From: Gp6-AA40 sp050742535
GTDB lineage: Bacteria > Acidobacteriota > Vicinamibacteria > Vicinamibacterales > UBA2999
DNA: 8,030 nucleotides
NCBI GenBank assembly: GCA_050742535.1
Contig: JBOGIQ010000287.1
Coordinates: 1-8,030 of the forward strand
Direction of reading: 5' to 3'
Shown here: piece by piece, positions 1-6,329 of the stretch
How the letters are laid out: each line of letters starts with the position of its first letter
How positions within the stretch are numbered: the stretch's first letter is position 1
Program-made: the position numbers and the translations under genes
The notes under the pieces: generated by a model
What the model was told of the DNA's origin: nothing
Database searches by the model: none
Seen by the model: the letters and a program-made list of their open reading frames with translations, nothing else

Positions 1-1002
1 GCGGTCCGTGTCGGCGTAATCGGATTCGGGTATTGGGGACCGAACATCGTCCGCAACCTGAACGCGCTCGATCGGTGCAATCTCGTGTCGGTTTGCGACA
101 CGAACGCCAACGCGCTGAAGCGCGCCCACAAAACCTATCCGGGGCTGCATTTGACGACGAACGTCACCGACGTGCTGCGCTCCCCGGATATCGATGCGGT
201 CGCCATCGTGACGCCGGTCTGGACGCATTTCGACCTGGCCAAGGCCGCCCTCGAAAACGGAAAGCATGTTTTCGTCGAGAAGCCGTTCACGTCGAACTCC
301 GCGCAGGCGTCCGAGCTCATCGAGCTTGCGGCGCGAAAAAACCTGCGCATCATGGTCGACCACACGTTTCTGTTCAGCGGCGCCGTTCGCAAGATCAAGC
401 AGCTCGTCGATGACGGCACGGTCGGCCCGCTGTATTACTTCGACTCCACGCGTGTGAACCTGGGGTTGTTTCAGCACGACGTGAGCGTCGTGTGGGATCT
501 GGCTCCGCACGACCTGTCCATCATGGACCACATCATCGGGCAGGCGCCTGAAGCAGTCGTGGCGACCGGCGGGAAGCACCTGAACCACCTGGCCGACATG
601 GCCTTCATCACGGTGTACTTCCCGGGAAACGTGACTGCGCACATCAACGTGAACTGGCTGTCCCCCGTGAAGGTGAGAACGACGCTCATTGGCGGACGCG
701 ACAAGATGCTGGTCTGGAACGATCTGGAGCCGGACGAGAAGGTGAGGGTCTACGACAAGGGCGTGGAGATCACCAACGGTCAGGGCGTCTACGACCTGCT
801 GGTCAGCTACCGGTCCGGCGACGTGTGGGCGCCCAAGGTGGAGTCGACCGAAGCATTGTCGTTGGAGCTTGGATACTTCTTGAACTGCGTCCTCGAGGGG
901 AAGACACCCTCCAACGACGGAGAGGCAGGCCTGCGGATCGTCCGGCTGCTCGAATCGGCCGAACAGTCGTTGAACAATCGCGGCCAGCTCGTCGTTCTGT
1001 AG
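1..1002 (+). CDS. Gfo/Idh/MocA family sugar oxidoreductase (5' partial)
   Basis: An NAD(P)-dependent dehydrogenase that probably oxidises or reduces a nucleotide-linked sugar in the cytoplasm. The reading frame is open from base 1, and the visible 333 residues begin just before the Rossmann strand, so only a few N-terminal residues are missing. Seen: a nucleotide-binding GFGYWGPN motif (residues 8-15, GxGxxGPN), the family EKP motif at residues 93-95 (Lys94 is the usual catalytic lysine) and a WDLAPHDLS segment at 165-173 whose His170 fits the usual catalytic histidine. The C-terminal half is the expected beta-sheet substrate domain. The stop is TAG at 1000-1002. A GTG at base 85 opens a shorter frame, but starting there would delete the cofactor site, so it is not the real start. 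It resembles the oxidoreductases of amino-sugar pathways, but I cannot assign the substrate. It is distinct from the second family member at 6330, which carries different active-site signatures. Confidence 0.93.
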   Translation, partial: AVRVGVIGFGYWGPNIVRNLNALDRCNLVSVCDTNANALKRAHKTYPGLHLTTNVTDVLRSPDIDAVAIVTPVWTHFDLAKAALENGKHVFVEKPFTSNSAQASELIELAARKNLRIMVDHTFLFSGAVRKIKQLVDDGTVGPLYYFDSTRVNLGLFQHDVSVVWDLAPHDLSIMDHIIGQAPEAVVATGGKHLNHLADMAFITVYFPGNVTAHINVNWLSPVKVRTTLIGGRDKMLVWNDLEPDEKVRVYDKGVEITNGQGVYDLLVSYRSGDVWAPKVESTEALSLELGYFLNCVLEGKTPSNDGEAGLRIVRLLESAEQSLNNRGQLVVL

Positions 1003-1025
1003 CAGCCCACTCGCCGTTTTTGGCC

Positions 1026-1052
1026 GGATCCGACCCCTCCCCCGTCGGATCC
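1026..1052 (+). repeat. Intergenic hairpin, 9-bp stem
   Basis: A perfect 9-bp inverted repeat, GGATCCGAC (1026-1034) and GTCGGATCC (1044-1052), encloses a 9-base C-rich loop. It lies 23 bases after the stop of the first gene. No T-run follows, so it is not a canonical intrinsic terminator. It could stabilise a 3' mRNA end or reduce read-through into the next gene. Confidence 0.6.
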
Positions 1053-1053
1053 C

Positions 1054-1075
1054 GCATCCGCGATGCCGCGGATGC
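1054..1075 (+). promoter_or_regulatory. Hairpin with the downstream start codon in its loop
   Basis: A perfect 9-bp stem, GCATCCGCG (1054-1062) with CGCGGATGC (1067-1075), closes over the four-base loop ATGC (1063-1066). The loop contains the first possible ATG of the deacetylase-like gene, and a second in-frame ATG (1072) lies in the 3' arm. It starts one base after the hairpin at 1026-1052. No Shine-Dalgarno sequence is visible just upstream. If it folds in the mRNA, it could limit translation initiation. The repeat is seen directly; the regulatory role is inferred. Confidence 0.45.
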
Positions 1076-2484
1076 CTGACAGTTCTCAACACACCGTGAC
1101 GCGGACTCTTCGAGAGTCGGAACGCGACAGCGCGTTTCTTGACTACTACCGCTGTCCCAGCGACGTGGGCGCGATTGGCACTCTACCGGGAGTGTCGTCG
1201 GAGGACGGCTACTTCAGGTTCGGCAGCTCCATCGGGTTCGGCCGATTTGCCGGCGGTCTTCCTTCGGCATACGCCACCGACAAGCTGACGGACGTGTCCG
1301 CCGCCGCCACGATCATCGACGGCCGCGCCTGGCTCCCCTTCGATCTGTCGCAGGTCGCCACCAATCTGAGGCGGGAACGGTATCGGCGGAACGGCGACGA
1401 TCTGCTCCAGAAGACGACATCCGGCGGAATCGCCCAGCGGCTGTACTACCTGCTGCGCCCCCTGATGGGCGTCGGAGTACGGAAACACCTCCAGAAGATC
1501 CGTCTGCGCAACTGGGAAAAGATCCCGTTCCCGCAATGGCCGGTCGATCGAACCGTCGATTCACTCATGGAGGGCGCGATGAGGATTGCCCTCGCCGCAC
1601 AGGGTGGACCGATCCCGTTCATCTGGTTCTGGCCGGATGGAGCGCCTGCGTGCGCCATGATGACGCACGACGTCGAGGGTCAGGCGGGAATCGATTTCTG
1701 CGACGCCCTGATGGATATCGACGATTCGTTTGCCATCAAATCGGCGTTCCAGCTGATTCCAGAAGGACATGAAGAGACGTGGCGGGCAACGGCGGCGCGG
1801 CTGCGTCGGCGTGGCTTCGAAGTCAACCTGCACGATCTGAATCACGACGGCCTGCTGTTTGCCGACAAGGACGAGTTCCTCGTCCGGGCCCGGCGCATCA
1901 ACCGATACGCCCGCGAATTTGGCTGCGACGGCTTCCGGTCCGGCGTCATGTATCGCGAACAGGACTGGTTCAGCGCCTTCGAATTCTCCTACGACATGTC
2001 AGTGCCGAACGCGGCGCACCTGGAGCCTCAGCGCGGTGGATGCTGCACCGTCATGCCGTACTTCGTCGGCGACATTCTCGAGCTCCCGCTGACGACCGTT
2101 CAGGACTACACCCTGTTCCACATCCTGAACGACTACTCGACGGCACTCTGGGAACGTCAGATCGATCTGATCAGCCGGCACCATGGGCTGATCAGCATCA
2201 TCAGCCATCCCGACTACCTGGTTGGGGAGCGCGAGCGCGCTGTCTACCTCGACCTGCTCCGCCACTTGAACGAACGGCGCGCACGCGGCCTCTGGATTGC
2301 GCTGCCCGGCGAGGTGAATCGCTGGTGGCGAAATCGCCAGCAGATGACGCTCGTCGCCGACGGCGACACCTGGCGCATCGAGGGGCCTGACGCCGATCGC
2401 GCCCGCGTGGCGTATGCGAGCCTGACGGGTGATGGCGTCACCTACTCCCTGTCGCCGCCGGCACGCACAGCCGCGTCAGCATGA
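1063..2484 (+). CDS. Polysaccharide deacetylase-like protein (NodB-fold), HDVE type
   Basis: A 473-residue protein probably related to carbohydrate esterase family 4 deacetylases, which remove N-acetyl groups from sugars by metal-dependent hydrolysis. Seen: a THDVE motif at 201-205 in the place of the usual TFDDG, with Asp203 the probable catalytic base; an HDLNH segment at 257-261 giving the H-x3-H metal pair His257/His261; FRSG around Arg292; YD at 310-311; ELPLT at 340-344; and SHPDY with His382 as the late active-site histidine. Roughly 190 residues precede the catalytic domain, and a short beta-rich tail of about 60 residues follows it. No signal peptide or membrane segment is visible, so it is probably cytoplasmic. 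The start is uncertain: ATG 1063 is the first in frame after the preceding stop, ATG 1072 is an alternative, and neither has a clear ribosome binding site. The stop overlaps the next start as ATGA. Deacetylase activity and substrate are inferred. Confidence 0.85.
   Translation: MPRMPDSSQHTVTRTLRESERDSAFLDYYRCPSDVGAIGTLPGVSSEDGYFRFGSSIGFGRFAGGLPSAYATDKLTDVSAAATIIDGRAWLPFDLSQVATNLRRERYRRNGDDLLQKTTSGGIAQRLYYLLRPLMGVGVRKHLQKIRLRNWEKIPFPQWPVDRTVDSLMEGAMRIALAAQGGPIPFIWFWPDGAPACAMMTHDVEGQAGIDFCDALMDIDDSFAIKSAFQLIPEGHEETWRATAARLRRRGFEVNLHDLNHDGLLFADKDEFLVRARRINRYAREFGCDGFRSGVMYREQDWFSAFEFSYDMSVPNAAHLEPQRGGCCTVMPYFVGDILELPLTTVQDYTLFHILNDYSTALWERQIDLISRHHGLISIISHPDYLVGERERAVYLDLLRHLNERRARGLWIALPGEVNRWWRNRQQMTLVADGDTWRIEGPDADRARVAYASLTGDGVTYSLSPPARTAASA
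2167..2195 (+). repeat. Perfect 10-bp inverted repeat inside the deacetylase-like gene
   Basis: CTGATCAGCC (2167-2176) and GGCTGATCAG (2186-2195) form a perfect 10-bp stem around a 9-base loop. The 8-base core CTGATCAG is itself a palindrome, so the copies are direct as well as inverted repeats. Each copy encodes Leu-Ile-Ser in a region also rich in Ile-Ser just before the conserved SHPDY motif. A coding coincidence is the simplest explanation. Confidence 0.5.
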
Positions 2485-3524
2485 CCGTCCACACGATCGA
2501 CCCGCTCCGCGATTCGCGCTGGAACAGTCTGGTCAGCCGTCACCCGCATGCGTCCGTGTTCCACACCGGCGAATGGTTGCGGGCGCTGCAGCGGACCTAT
2601 GGCTATCAACCGGTCGCCTTCACGACCTCGGCTCCGGAGACGGCGCTGGAGGATGGCATCGTGTTCTGCGGGGTACGCAGCTGGCTGACCGGACGCCGCC
2701 TCGTGTCGCTGCCCTTTTCCGATCATTGCGAACCGCTGGTGGCCAGCGGTGACCGGTTCGCCGCGATTGCCGGTCACCTCGAGACCGTCCGCAAAACCGG
2801 CGGCTGGGACTATGTCGAGCTGCGGCCGCACACCGACGTCATGGCGGCGGTGCCAGCGATCCACGCCGCCGAACGGTACTGGTTTCATCGTCTCGACGTG
2901 CGGCCGTCCCGGGAAGCGTTATTCACGGCGCTGCATAAGGATTCGATTCAGCGCAAGGTTCAGCGCGCAGACAGGGAGCGCCTCGAGTACGAGGAAGCGC
3001 GCGACGAGCAAACGCTGCGGACGTTCTACGACCTGCTGCTGATGACACGGCGCCGGCATCAGCTTCCTCCGCAGCCGCTCGAGTGGTTCCGGAGTCTGGC
3101 GGACGCATTCGGTCCGTCGATGAAGGTTCGCGTCGCCCGCCATCGCGGCCGCGCGGTCGCCGCAATTGTGACACTGCGACACGGCGTGACGATGGTCTAC
3201 AAATACGGGGCCTCCGACGAGGCGTTCCATCCTCTCGGCGGCACGCATCTGCTGCTCTGGAAGGCGATCCAGGAGGCCCACGACAGCGGCTGCACCACGC
3301 TCGACCTCGGTCGCTGCGACATCGACAACGACGGACTCGCGACCTTCAAGGATCGGTGGGGCGCGACGCGAACGGAACTGACCTACTGGCAGTACGCGCC
3401 GCGCCACAAGGCGGCCGGCACGTTCAGGAAACACGCGATTCAGGGCGTCAAGCGCGCGCTCGCCCACGCGCCCGCCGCCTGCCGTGTGGCTGCCGGCCGC
3501 TTCCTCTACCGGCACGCGGGATAG
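2481..3524 (+). CDS. FemAB/GNAT-fold transferase-like protein (BioF2-type acetyltransferase domain)
   Basis: A 347-residue protein of the FemAB-related GNAT superfamily. Members transfer aminoacyl or acyl groups to amino groups, for example on peptidoglycan precursors; relatives also occur in exopolysaccharide loci linked to XrtA/PEP-CTERM systems. Seen: an N-terminal half with the 'ASVFHTGEWLRAL' style opening (residues 24-36), and a C-terminal GNAT half containing YKYGASDEAFHPLGG, then LLLWKAIQEA, then DLGR at 275-278 and FKDRWGA at 289-295, an order typical of this group. No signal peptide or membrane helix is seen. The ATG at 2481 overlaps the preceding TGA in an ATGA, so translation is probably coupled, and this supports the start. 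It sits between two deacetylase-like genes, which suggests it acylates an amino group that they expose. That role is inferred, and donor and acceptor are unknown. Confidence 0.8.
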   Translation: MTVHTIDPLRDSRWNSLVSRHPHASVFHTGEWLRALQRTYGYQPVAFTTSAPETALEDGIVFCGVRSWLTGRRLVSLPFSDHCEPLVASGDRFAAIAGHLETVRKTGGWDYVELRPHTDVMAAVPAIHAAERYWFHRLDVRPSREALFTALHKDSIQRKVQRADRERLEYEEARDEQTLRTFYDLLLMTRRRHQLPPQPLEWFRSLADAFGPSMKVRVARHRGRAVAAIVTLRHGVTMVYKYGASDEAFHPLGGTHLLLWKAIQEAHDSGCTTLDLGRCDIDNDGLATFKDRWGATRTELTYWQYAPRHKAAGTFRKHAIQGVKRALAHAPAACRVAAGRFLYRHAG

Positions 3525-3542
3525 CGTCCTGACCATCCGACC

Positions 3543-5153
3543 GTGATAGGCGTCGCCGCAAACGAGTCCGACCTGCCGTGGGTCACCGAGTTCTTTGAGC
3601 TGTTCAAGACTCCATGGGAGCCGGTGCGTCCTGGAACGCGGTACCGCGTGGTGTTGAGCACGCGGCCCGACGCTGACGTGACCGAGGCCGACCTCACGCT
3701 CGTGTACGGAGCGGACGAACGCCCTGTCGACCGCCGCTTCGGCGCAGCCGTTGAACCGCTCACCGGCGAGGCCGCCATCGAGTGGAACGGAGAGACGATT
3801 CCGATCTACGGAGGTGCGGCGGGCTTCGGCGGACCGATCGAAAGCGGTCTGCCGCACGCCGGCAGCACCGCGCTCGGATACCGGCGAACGTGCGGAACAA
3901 AGACGATTCTTCGGTTCGGGTACGACGTGTTTTCCGAAACGGCGGCGTTGCTCACACAGGGACAGCCCACGTCGAATGCGGCTTCACCCACACTCGAGCT
4001 GCACATCGACATGATTCGGCAGTGCCTGCTGCGCTCGCAGGCGCCGTTCATCGAAATCCCGCCGCGGCCGCACGGTCATTCGTTCGTGTGCTGCCTCACG
4101 CACGACGTCGACTTCTTCGGTATCCGCAGGCATGCCGGCGATTCGACGCTGGCGGGATTTATCGGCCGCGCCACGGCGGGAAGCGCATTCGAGGTGCTCC
4201 GCGGGCGCCGTCGAATCGACGAGGCGATCGGCAACTGGGGCGCCGTCTTGTCCCTGCCGCTGGTGTTTCTCGGCCGGGCACGGGATTTCTGGCAGCCATT
4301 CGACGACTATCGCCGCGTCGAGCGCGGCCGCAAGTCGACGTTCTTTCTCATTCCGTTCAAGGGGCGCGCCGGCATTGGCCCCGACGGTCAGTCCAAGTCG
4401 CTTCGCGCGGCGCCATATGGCGTTCAGGACATACGGCAGGACATCGCCGCACACGCCGGCCCGTCGACTGAGTTCGCTGTTCACGGCATCGACGCCTGGC
4501 GAGACGCCGATGCGGGGAGCGCCGAGCGCCGGGCACTGGCCGCGGCGACCGGATGCGAGAACCCCGGCGTCAGGATGCACTGGTTGTACTTTTCGCCGGA
4601 GTCGCCGCGGAAGCTCGAGGAAGCGGGATTCGCCTACGACTCGACGTGGGGATACAACGACGCGGTCGGCTACCGCGCTGGAACCGCCCAGGCCTTTCAC
4701 CTCTCCGGGACCAGACAGTTCATGGAATTGCCGCTGACTGTCATGGACACCGCGCTGTTCTATCTCGACCGGATGGGATTGAACCGCCGGCGGGCGATGG
4801 AGCAGTGCAGCGAAATCGTCCGTCAGCTGCGGAGGTTCGGCGGCGCGTTCGTCGTCAACTGGCACGATCGCAGCCTGGCGCCGGAGCGGCAGTGGACGCG
4901 GCCCTATGAAGCGCTCCTCCGTGAACTGGACGCCAACGAGGCGTGGTTCGCAACGGGCGGAGAAGCCGTCGATTGGTTCCGGTGGCGCCGAAGCATCCGC
5001 TTCGTCACGACGGGATCCGACATTCGCGTCGATGGCCCCACGCAGACAGCAGGACTGCCAGGAGCCCGCCTGGTCCTGCATCGCCCGGCAAACGGCGGGA
5101 TGCAGGTCGAAGAGCTGTCGTTCACGGGCGGTGCGCAGACGGTGCACGCATGA
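3543..5153 (+). CDS. Second polysaccharide deacetylase-like protein, HDVD type with long N-terminal domain
   Basis: A 536-residue protein with an uncharacterised N-terminal domain (about 1-180, opening MIGVAANESDLPW) and a NodB-like C-terminal domain. Seen: THDVD at 186-190 (Asp188 the likely base), FAVHGIDAW around His314, Arg344 and His346 in RMHW, YDSTWGY from 365, ELPLT at 395-399 (also present in the deacetylase-like gene at 1063) and NWHD at 439-442 with His441 as the late histidine. The gap between the Asp motif and the His motif is about 126 residues, against about 54 in the upstream relative. The second histidine of the H-x3-H metal pair is absent: Ala318 occupies that position. Metal binding may therefore differ, or the protein may not be a deacetylase. 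GTG 3543 is the first possible start after the previous TAG, which is in the same frame 18 bases upstream, and the conserved-looking N-terminus supports it. No signal peptide is visible. The stop overlaps the next ATG as ATGA. Confidence 0.85.
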   Translation: MIGVAANESDLPWVTEFFELFKTPWEPVRPGTRYRVVLSTRPDADVTEADLTLVYGADERPVDRRFGAAVEPLTGEAAIEWNGETIPIYGGAAGFGGPIESGLPHAGSTALGYRRTCGTKTILRFGYDVFSETAALLTQGQPTSNAASPTLELHIDMIRQCLLRSQAPFIEIPPRPHGHSFVCCLTHDVDFFGIRRHAGDSTLAGFIGRATAGSAFEVLRGRRRIDEAIGNWGAVLSLPLVFLGRARDFWQPFDDYRRVERGRKSTFFLIPFKGRAGIGPDGQSKSLRAAPYGVQDIRQDIAAHAGPSTEFAVHGIDAWRDADAGSAERRALAAATGCENPGVRMHWLYFSPESPRKLEEAGFAYDSTWGYNDAVGYRAGTAQAFHLSGTRQFMELPLTVMDTALFYLDRMGLNRRRAMEQCSEIVRQLRRFGGAFVVNWHDRSLAPERQWTRPYEALLRELDANEAWFATGGEAVDWFRWRRSIRFVTTGSDIRVDGPTQTAGLPGARLVLHRPANGGMQVEELSFTGGAQTVHA

Positions 5154-6325
5154 ACCACGTCTGCATGGTCGCGTATACGGACTACACGGGTGATGCCCGC
5201 GTACGGCGAGAGGCCGAAACGCTGGCCGCGCACGATTTTCGAGTGCGGTGTCTGACGACGAGAAACGGCGGCGCACCGAAAACCTACGCGCTGGACGGTG
5301 TCAGCGTCCAGGAACTCAACGTCTCGAAGTATCGCGGCAAGAGCACGCGCGCGTATCTCTCGTCGTACTTGAAGTTCCTGGCGGCGGCGTCGTTCGAGTG
5401 TGCGCGCATGATGGCGCGTGGCGAGCTCGACGTCGTGCACGCGCACAACATTCCGAATTTCATTGTCTTTGCCGGCCTGCTGCCGCGCCTGGCCGGACGG
5501 AAAGTCGTCCTCGACGTCCACGACTCCGTGCTCGAGACGTTCGCGGCGAAGTTTCCGCCGGGCCCACTGGTGCGCCAGGCGCTGCTGCTCGAAGAGCGCC
5601 TCTCGGCGTCGATCGCCCACCGGGTGATCTGCGTCAACCATCCGCAACGCGACGTGCTCGTCGGCCGGGGCATCCCCGACAGGAAGACGTTCATCTCGAT
5701 GAACGTCCCGGACCCGCGCATTTTTCACGCGGACGCACGTGACCGCCTTCGCGACGCGTCGCCGGGGGCATTGAACCTCGTTTATCACGGCACGATGGTG
5801 ACGCGTCTCGGGGTGGACCTGCTGATCCGGGCGGTGGCGTCGCTCCGCGAACGCGTACCGGCGGTTCAGCTTCATCTGTGGGGTCATGGCGACGATCTGA
5901 CGGCGTTTCAGAGTCTCGCCGGTGAACTGAACGTCCAGGACCGCGTCCTGTTCAGTCCCGCGGGCTATCCGCTCGAAGCGCTTCCCGAGCGTCTACGGAC
6001 GATGGACATCGGGGTGATCGGCAACCGCAGCAACGCCGCCGGCGATTTGATGCTGCCGGTGAAGCTCCTGGAGTACGTCTCGCTCGGCATACCGGTTGTG
6101 GCGCCGCGCCTGCGGACGATCCAGCGGTACTTCAGCGAAGACATGGTCACGTATTACGAGCCCGAAGACGTGGAGTCACTCGCCGGCGCCGTGCTGGCGC
6201 TCCACGAAGACCGTCACCGGCGCGAGCGGCAGGCCGCGCTGGCAAGCGGGTTTCTGTCGAACTACGGATGGGAACGTCAGGGAGAAGAGCTGGTCTCCAT
6301 GTATCACTCACTGGTGGAAGGCTAA
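5150..6325 (+). CDS. GT4-family glycosyltransferase
   Basis: A 391-residue GT-B fold glycosyltransferase that would transfer a sugar from a nucleotide donor to a lipid-linked glycan on the cytoplasmic membrane face. Seen: an N-terminal acceptor domain with VVHAHN (His97, His99) and DVHDS at 122-126; a C-terminal donor domain with the YHGT motif (His213-Gly214-Thr215) that opens the second Rossmann domain, LHLWGHGDD, and PVKLLEYVSLGIPVV around Lys305 and Glu308, the start of the E-x7-E-like donor-binding region. The length is normal for GT4. The frame is open further upstream (to 4943), but that part overlaps the preceding gene. ATG 5150 lies in an ATGA overlap and gives a proper N-terminus (MNHVCMVAYTDY), so I chose it. 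The linkage and sugar cannot be read from sequence. GT4 members in such loci commonly add hexoses or amino sugars. Confidence 0.93.
   Translation: MNHVCMVAYTDYTGDARVRREAETLAAHDFRVRCLTTRNGGAPKTYALDGVSVQELNVSKYRGKSTRAYLSSYLKFLAAASFECARMMARGELDVVHAHNIPNFIVFAGLLPRLAGRKVVLDVHDSVLETFAAKFPPGPLVRQALLLEERLSASIAHRVICVNHPQRDVLVGRGIPDRKTFISMNVPDPRIFHADARDRLRDASPGALNLVYHGTMVTRLGVDLLIRAVASLRERVPAVQLHLWGHGDDLTAFQSLAGELNVQDRVLFSPAGYPLEALPERLRTMDIGVIGNRSNAAGDLMLPVKLLEYVSLGIPVVAPRLRTIQRYFSEDMVTYYEPEDVESLAGAVLALHEDRHRRERQAALASGFLSNYGWERQGEELVSMYHSLVEG
6316..6321 (+). promoter_or_regulatory. Shine-Dalgarno sequence for the WlbA-like gene
   Basis: GGAAGG lies 8 bases before the ATG at 6330 and inside the last codons of the glycosyltransferase gene. 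It is the clearest ribosome binding site in the window; the other starts mostly rely on 4-base overlaps. It supports 6330 over the in-frame extension upstream, which overlaps the glycosyltransferase. Confidence 0.65.
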
Positions 6326-6329
6326 TTCG

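Noticed and set aside
1026..1052. Intrinsic terminator after the first gene
   Set aside because: The stem is good, but no T-run follows, so I kept it only as a hairpin of unknown role.
1779..2390. Alternative + strand frame of 203 residues inside the first deacetylase-like gene
   Set aside because: It is an out-of-frame Arg/Pro/Ala-rich translation wholly inside a gene with clear motifs.
2919..3857. Minus-strand open frame of 312 residues across the FemAB-like and second deacetylase-like genes
   Set aside because: It has antisense shadow composition with no motifs, and it spans a junction of two supported genes.
4943..5149. N-terminal extension of the glycosyltransferase in the same frame
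   Set aside because: It lies inside the preceding gene in another frame, is Arg-rich, and the ATGA overlap at 5150 gives a normal GT4 N-terminus.
3984..5276. Long open frame on the minus strand (430 residues) opposite the second deacetylase-like gene
   Set aside because: High-GC coding DNA often leaves long open antisense frames. Its translation is rich in Arg, Ala and Pro with no recognisable domain, while the + strand frame has clear motifs.
4904..5887. Minus-strand open frame of 327 residues across the second deacetylase-like and glycosyltransferase genes
   Set aside because: It is Arg/His-rich with no fold signature, and the opposite strand encodes conserved GT4 motifs.
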